Positions 61,200 through 64,000 of a stretch of DNA of 64,000 bases are shown here, in pieces. The stretch is from GWE2-42-39 sp942493345 (GTDB lineage Bacteria; Bacteroidota; Bacteroidia; Bacteroidales; Prolixibacteraceae). The stretch covers positions 3,968,001-4,032,000 of the forward strand of contig OW818695.1 in assembly GCA_942493345.1 (NCBI GenBank), given 5' to 3'. A program made the translations under genes and the position numbers. The notes below the pieces were generated by a model. That model was not told where the DNA came from. It did not search any database and saw only the letters and a list, made by a program, of their open reading frames with translations. Position 1 is the stretch's first letter. Each line of letters begins with the position of its first letter.

Positions 61200-61689
61200 T
61201 CTAAATATTTATTTTTAATGAATATGTTTCGACCTCATTTAATCAGTCAAACTATTGCCAAAAATACAATAATTTGGGAGATTTTGAAAATCAAATATTT
61301 GAGAGGAAGAGATGACGACAGATGTTTAACACACGGTACTTGTTTCTTCTAAAAAAGTACGAAAAACACCCAACCACCTCCCCCTTTGTACCTCACCTGC
61401 TGACCAAGAGGTAAATTATTGGCCAGCAGTAAATTTGTTGGCCCAGAGTATTTATACAGGCCATCTTTCTTCGTTTCCCCTCCTGTTTTTTCAGGAGGGG
61501 TGGCTTTTGCTTTGCAAAAGTCGGGGTGGTCACGGTTTCGTACCAACGGCACCTTTAAATTTGAATTGAAAATGCTCACAACTTGTTGAAAACAAAAAGA
61601 TTTTCAATATCAGCTTTTTAGAAGGCTATTTGTATATTTGATAAAAAAGATTGGGATATAAATATTATTCGTATTTAAAATTACTGAAT
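61200..61689. other. 490-bp non-coding, repeat-bearing stretch
   Basis: No credible gene. It contains the hairpin CCCCTCCTG-T6-CAGGAGGGG (61477-61500) and CTTTTGC-TTT-GCAAAAG (61504-61520), on a C-rich followed by G-rich background. A TATATTTG -7 box at 61633-61640 precedes the orphan ORF at 61690. Confidence 0.6.
61477..61520. repeat. Tandem hairpins in a GC-rich intergenic element
   Basis: Perfect 9-bp stem CCCCTCCTG/CAGGAGGGG with a T6 loop, followed three bases later by CTTTTGC/GCAAAAG. The GGAGGGG stem is shared with 7975-8011. Confidence 0.65.
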
Positions 61690-62058
61690 ATGAGAGAATA
61701 TGTTAAAATTCTGGACAATGTTGATTTTGATGAAGCGAATGAAATTTTCACTACTTATAGAAATATCTTGTGCATTAAGGATTTCGATTTAATGATGTCA
61801 TTGTATTTATTGCAGGTTTCGGTTGGGTTTCAATTTCGCATTATTTTTAGATATTCTAAAGAAAATGAGAGTTATAATATGATTGATGAAATTAATAGCG
61901 AGTTGAAAGATAAAAAAAAGGAAAACTTAATAATCAAAAATTCTGAATCTGATATAGCTAGATGCGAAAGTGGATATGAATCTTTAATAGAAAAATTCTG
62001 TATTAAAAGATTCGGAAAAAAAGAAGAAAGTATCGAATTAACCAGACTGGATTCTTGA
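61690..62058 (+). CDS. Hypothetical protein in a repeat-rich island
   Basis: Not recognised. 122 aa from the ATG at 61690, preceded by a TATATTTG box 49 bp upstream. It is AT-richer than its neighbours and low in Pro. The sequence is mostly helical and charged (SELKDKKKENLIIKNSE), with no signal peptide, membrane helix or known motif. Its position between palindromic repeats, with unrelated housekeeping genes outside, suggests acquired or orphan DNA. It may be real, because the frame is open over 122 codons in an otherwise non-coding area and a promoter box precedes it. Confidence 0.45.
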   Translation: MREYVKILDNVDFDEANEIFTTYRNILCIKDFDLMMSLYLLQVSVGFQFRIIFRYSKENESYNMIDEINSELKDKKKENLIIKNSESDIARCESGYESLIEKFCIKRFGKKEESIELTRLDS

Positions 62059-62150
62059 TAATTACAATAATTCTGAATTGGAACTGGCTGTTCCCTTTGG
62101 GATTTGTTTTATCGGATTTTGGAATTTTACTCTTTGAAGCATTCGTTGAG

Positions 62151-62170
62151 ATTCCGGCCTGCGCTGGAAT
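62151..62170. repeat. REP-like hairpin
   Basis: ATTCCGGC / GCTGGAAT (one G-U pair) around CTGC, flanked by a GAG...GACA context and by the 14-bp direct repeats. Confidence 0.6.
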
Positions 62171-62277
62171 GACAGCCTTGAAGAAAAGATTGGATTTTGG
62201 AATTTGGTTCGATGTTTCGGGTTTGGCATTTGAAATTTGATACTCGATCCTATATGAACCTGATTGCTAACCCGGCT

Positions 62278-62300
62278 GGTGCAGATTTGCAATCTGCACC
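62278..62300. repeat. Perfect 10-bp palindrome, REP-like
   Basis: GGTGCAGATT-TGC-AATCTGCACC: perfect arms, three-base loop, no gene overlap, no T-tract. Typical of REP elements moved by RAYT transposases in Bacteroidetes (knowledge-based inference; no transposase gene here). Confidence 0.65.
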
Positions 62301-62343
62301 CATCAACTATAATCTTTGATTTGTTTACGTTTAACATACAGAA

Positions 62344-62391
62344 TAAAAAAAGAGGATTTCACCCGAAGTGAAACCCCCTCTGCAATATAGA
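62344..62391 (-). terminator. Terminator after rlmB
   Basis: AGAGG..TTTCAC / GTGAAA..CCTCT around CCGAA. On the minus strand it is followed by a T-rich run (CTTTTTTTATTC). Confidence 0.75.
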
Positions 62392-62401
62392 AAATATCTT
62401 T

Positions 62402-63151
62402 TTACAACCTCTTCCGCACCACCTCGTAAACCAGCAAAGCCGCAGCTACCGAAACATTCAGCGATTCAATCTTGCCTAAAATCGGAATTTTTACACGGTG
62501 ATCAGCCAGTGAAAGAATGCGGCGGTCGATGCCTTTGTCTTCCGATCCCATTACAATAGCCAGCGGGCCAGAATAATCGGCTGTCGTATATAATTCGTTC
62601 GATTTTTCGGTGGCAGCAATAATTTTTAATCCCGAATGCTGCAAATACATGCAGGCATCCACAATATTTTTCACGCGGCAAACCGGTACCAGGTGCAATG
62701 CACCGGCCGATGTTTTTACCGCATCGGCATTGATTTTCGCAGCTCCCTGTTCAGGAATAATTACCGCGTTGACGCCCGCACATTCAGCAGTACGGACAAT
62801 GGCGCCAAAATTACGTACATCGGAAACCTGGTCGAGCACCAGCACTACCGGCGATTTGCCTTCTTCGAACCAGGTGGGCAGTAAATCTTCAATTTTATAG
62901 AACGAAATCGGCGAAATATAAGCCACTACACCCTGATGATTTTTGTGGGTCACCCGGTTCAGTTTCTCTATTGGCACAAACTGAAACGAAACATTGCGGC
63001 TTCGTACCAAATCGAAAAACTCTTTATACAGTTCGCCTTCCAGCCCTTTTTTTATCAGCACACGGTCGATTTCCTTTCCCGCGTTAATTGCTTCCATCAC
63101 GGCACGGATGCCAAAAATCAGTTCGTCTTTTTCCTTGTCTTCGAAGTTCAT
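62402..63151 (-). CDS. rlmB: 23S rRNA 2'-O-methyltransferase, RlmB/TrmH type
   Basis: SPOUT-fold rRNA ribose methyltransferase, 249 aa. N-terminal substrate-binding domain (residues ~10-85: IFGIRAVMEAINAGKEIDRVLI). The SpoU catalytic domain has LVLDQVSDVRNFGAIVRTAECAG, VIIPEQGAAKINADAVKTSAGAL, VMGSEDKGIDRRIL, and KIPILGKIESLNVSVAAALLVYE, the knotted SAM site. RlmB methylates G2251 in E. coli; the exact site here is inferred. It starts one base after the ABC-F stop and is co-transcribed. Confidence 0.93.
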   Translation of the reverse strand: MNFEDKEKDELIFGIRAVMEAINAGKEIDRVLIKKGLEGELYKEFFDLVRSRNVSFQFVPIEKLNRVTHKNHQGVVAYISPISFYKIEDLLPTWFEEGKSPVVLVLDQVSDVRNFGAIVRTAECAGVNAVIIPEQGAAKINADAVKTSAGALHLVPVCRVKNIVDACMYLQHSGLKIIAATEKSNELYTTADYSGPLAIVMGSEDKGIDRRILSLADHRVKIPILGKIESLNVSVAAALLVYEVVRKRL

Positions 63152-63152
63152 A

Positions 63153-64000
63153 TTACCAGTTTCTTTTTTGTTTCAATTCTTCGTATTCCGAATTCAGCGC
63201 TTCCCATTCTTCCATTTTTCTCTCCAGCCCGGCCTTCAGTTTTTCGTATTTTTCGTATACCGAAGCATCGGTAATCGCCTCGGGCGACGAAAGCATCTTA
63301 TCCATTGCATCAACCTGTTCTTCCTGTACGGCAATTTCCGTTTCCACTTTTTCAATGCTTTTCTCGCAGCGCGAAATATTCCGGTTGATCTCTTTGCGCT
63401 CCTCAAAACTAATATTGGTGATTTCTACGGGCTTCTCTTCTTTTGGTTTTGCTTCGGCAGGTTTGTCCTTGCGTTCCAGCTCCTTCATCGATTCCATTTT
63501 CTTTTTCTGAAGAAAATCGTAGATACCGCCCAAATGCTGTTTAATCTTTTTATTCTTGAATTCATACACGCAGTTTACCAGCCCGTCGAGAAATTCGCGG
63601 TCGTGCGACACCACCAGTACTGTGCCATCGTAAGCAGCCAGTGCGTTTTTCAGCATTTCCTTTGAACGCATATCCAGATGGTTGGTCGGTTCGTCGAGTA
63701 CCAGGAAATTAACCGGTTCGAGCATCAGGCGGATCATCGCCAAACGGGTACGCTCTCCCCCACTCAGTACTTTCACTTTTTTATTGACATCGTCGCCCGA
63801 GTACATAAATGCCCCGAGAATGTCCCTGATTTTGGTGCGAACATCGCCCACTGCAATCTGGTCGACAGTTTCCAGCACCGTCAGGTTTTCGTCGAGCCGC
63901 TGCGCCTGATTCTGTGCAAAATAACCCACTTTCACATTGTGGCCGATCTTCAGTTCGCCCTGGTATTCCAGTTCATTCAGAATAACTCGTGCCATCGTGG
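63153..64000 (-). CDS. ABC-F family ATPase, N-terminus outside window
   Basis: C-terminal part (~282 residues visible) of a soluble tandem-ABC protein. The window begins at the end of the second Walker A (TMARVIL fits the KST..ARVIL continuation). The signature is LSGGERTRLAMIRLML, and Walker B is FLVLDEPTNHLDM. VLVVSHDREFLDGLV is the H loop. A Lys-rich linker and a coiled-coil C-terminal tail (ERKEINRNISRCEKSIEKVETEIAVQEEQ) resemble Uup/YdiF-type ABC-F proteins, which act on ribosomes. No membrane domain. rlmB follows one base later. Confidence 0.9.
   Translation of the reverse strand, partial: TMARVILNELEYQGELKIGHNVKVGYFAQNQAQRLDENLTVLETVDQIAVGDVRTKIRDILGAFMYSGDDVNKKVKVLSGGERTRLAMIRLMLEPVNFLVLDEPTNHLDMRSKEMLKNALAAYDGTVLVVSHDREFLDGLVNCVYEFKNKKIKQHLGGIYDFLQKKKMESMKELERKDKPAEAKPKEEKPVEITNISFEERKEINRNISRCEKSIEKVETEIAVQEEQVDAMDKMLSSPEAITDASVYEKYEKLKAGLERKMEEWEALNSEYEELKQKRNW

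Larger units (their letters stand above)
62059..62401. other. 343-bp non-coding stretch with three repeat motifs
   Basis: Contains a 14-bp direct repeat GGATTTTGGAATTT (62114-62127 and 62192-62205), a REP-like stem ATTCCGGC-CTGC-GCTGGAAT (62151-62170), the perfect palindrome at 62278-62300, and the rlmB terminator. Confidence 0.65.

Noticed and set aside
61477..62300. CRISPR array
   Set aside because: The repeats are palindromes and short direct repeats without regular spacers of constant length, and no cas gene is present.

Overview
The window is chromosomal DNA of a Bacteroidota bacterium, most likely an anaerobic or facultatively fermentative Bacteroidales/Marinilabiliales-type organism (inference). 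The support is: TAnnTTTG -7 promoter boxes before several genes and little Shine-Dalgarno sequence; a TonB-dependent receptor with a carboxypeptidase-regulatory-like N-terminus; a WbqC-like protein, a Bacteroidetes-type LptD, a large signal peptidase I and a Bacteroidales-type cysteate synthase; and a fermentation gene set (pyruvate:ferredoxin oxidoreductase, Pta, AckA, Ptb, Buk). Genes are dense and mostly housekeeping. I see no prophage, CRISPR array, IS transposase or rRNA operon. The only tRNA gene found is tRNA-Leu(CAG).

Layout. 1-8 kb: partial M16 protease, glycosyltransferase, membrane phosphoesterase, DUF308 protein, and a large secreted HExxH-protease/propeller/barrel fusion. 8-11.3 kb: TonB receptor and PhzF-like enzyme. 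11.4-17 kb, minus strand: pta, a 3-hydroxyacyl-CoA dehydrogenase homologue with altered catalytic residues, ackA, a terminator, then ptb-buk. 17.2-24.9 kb: lepB, dapB, HAD phosphatase, full-length M16 protease, unknown membrane protein, sugar nucleotidyltransferase. 25-31.7 kb: small periplasmic protein, ribH, TPR membrane protein, recF-DUF721-WbqC, NUDIX and cysteate synthase, lipoprotein. 31.7-41 kb: tRNA-Leu, histidine kinase, class IV aminotransferase, rlmD, lactonase, then a redox/sensor cluster (double CDGSH protein, flavin reductase-rubredoxin fusion, TPR histidine kinase, hybrid kinase with Asn in place of the phospho-accepting His). 41-48 kb: lptD, amidase and an MCE protein with the same SPOR-like tail, then dnaA. 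48-53.4 kb: DMT transporter, YigZ-type protein, pyrBI with an attenuator-like leader, TetR-fabF. 53.4-64 kb: U32 protein, AAA-type ATPase with a Walker B Glu-to-Gln change, PFOR, cold-shock-domain protein, a repeat-rich stretch with one orphan ORF, rlmB and a partial ABC-F gene.

How the genes work together. PFOR makes acetyl-CoA and reduced ferredoxin. Pta/AckA and Ptb/Buk convert acetyl- and butyryl- (or branched-chain acyl-) CoA to acids with ATP gain. LptD, the amidase and the MCE protein serve the envelope. PyrBI starts pyrimidine synthesis, and its leader looks like UTP-sensitive attenuation. The points I find least ordinary are the degenerate dehydrogenase inside the pta-ackA operon, the His-less hybrid kinase next to a high-molecular-weight rubredoxin, the SPOR-like tail shared by neighbouring envelope proteins, the pyrBI leader, and several families of palindromic intergenic repeats.
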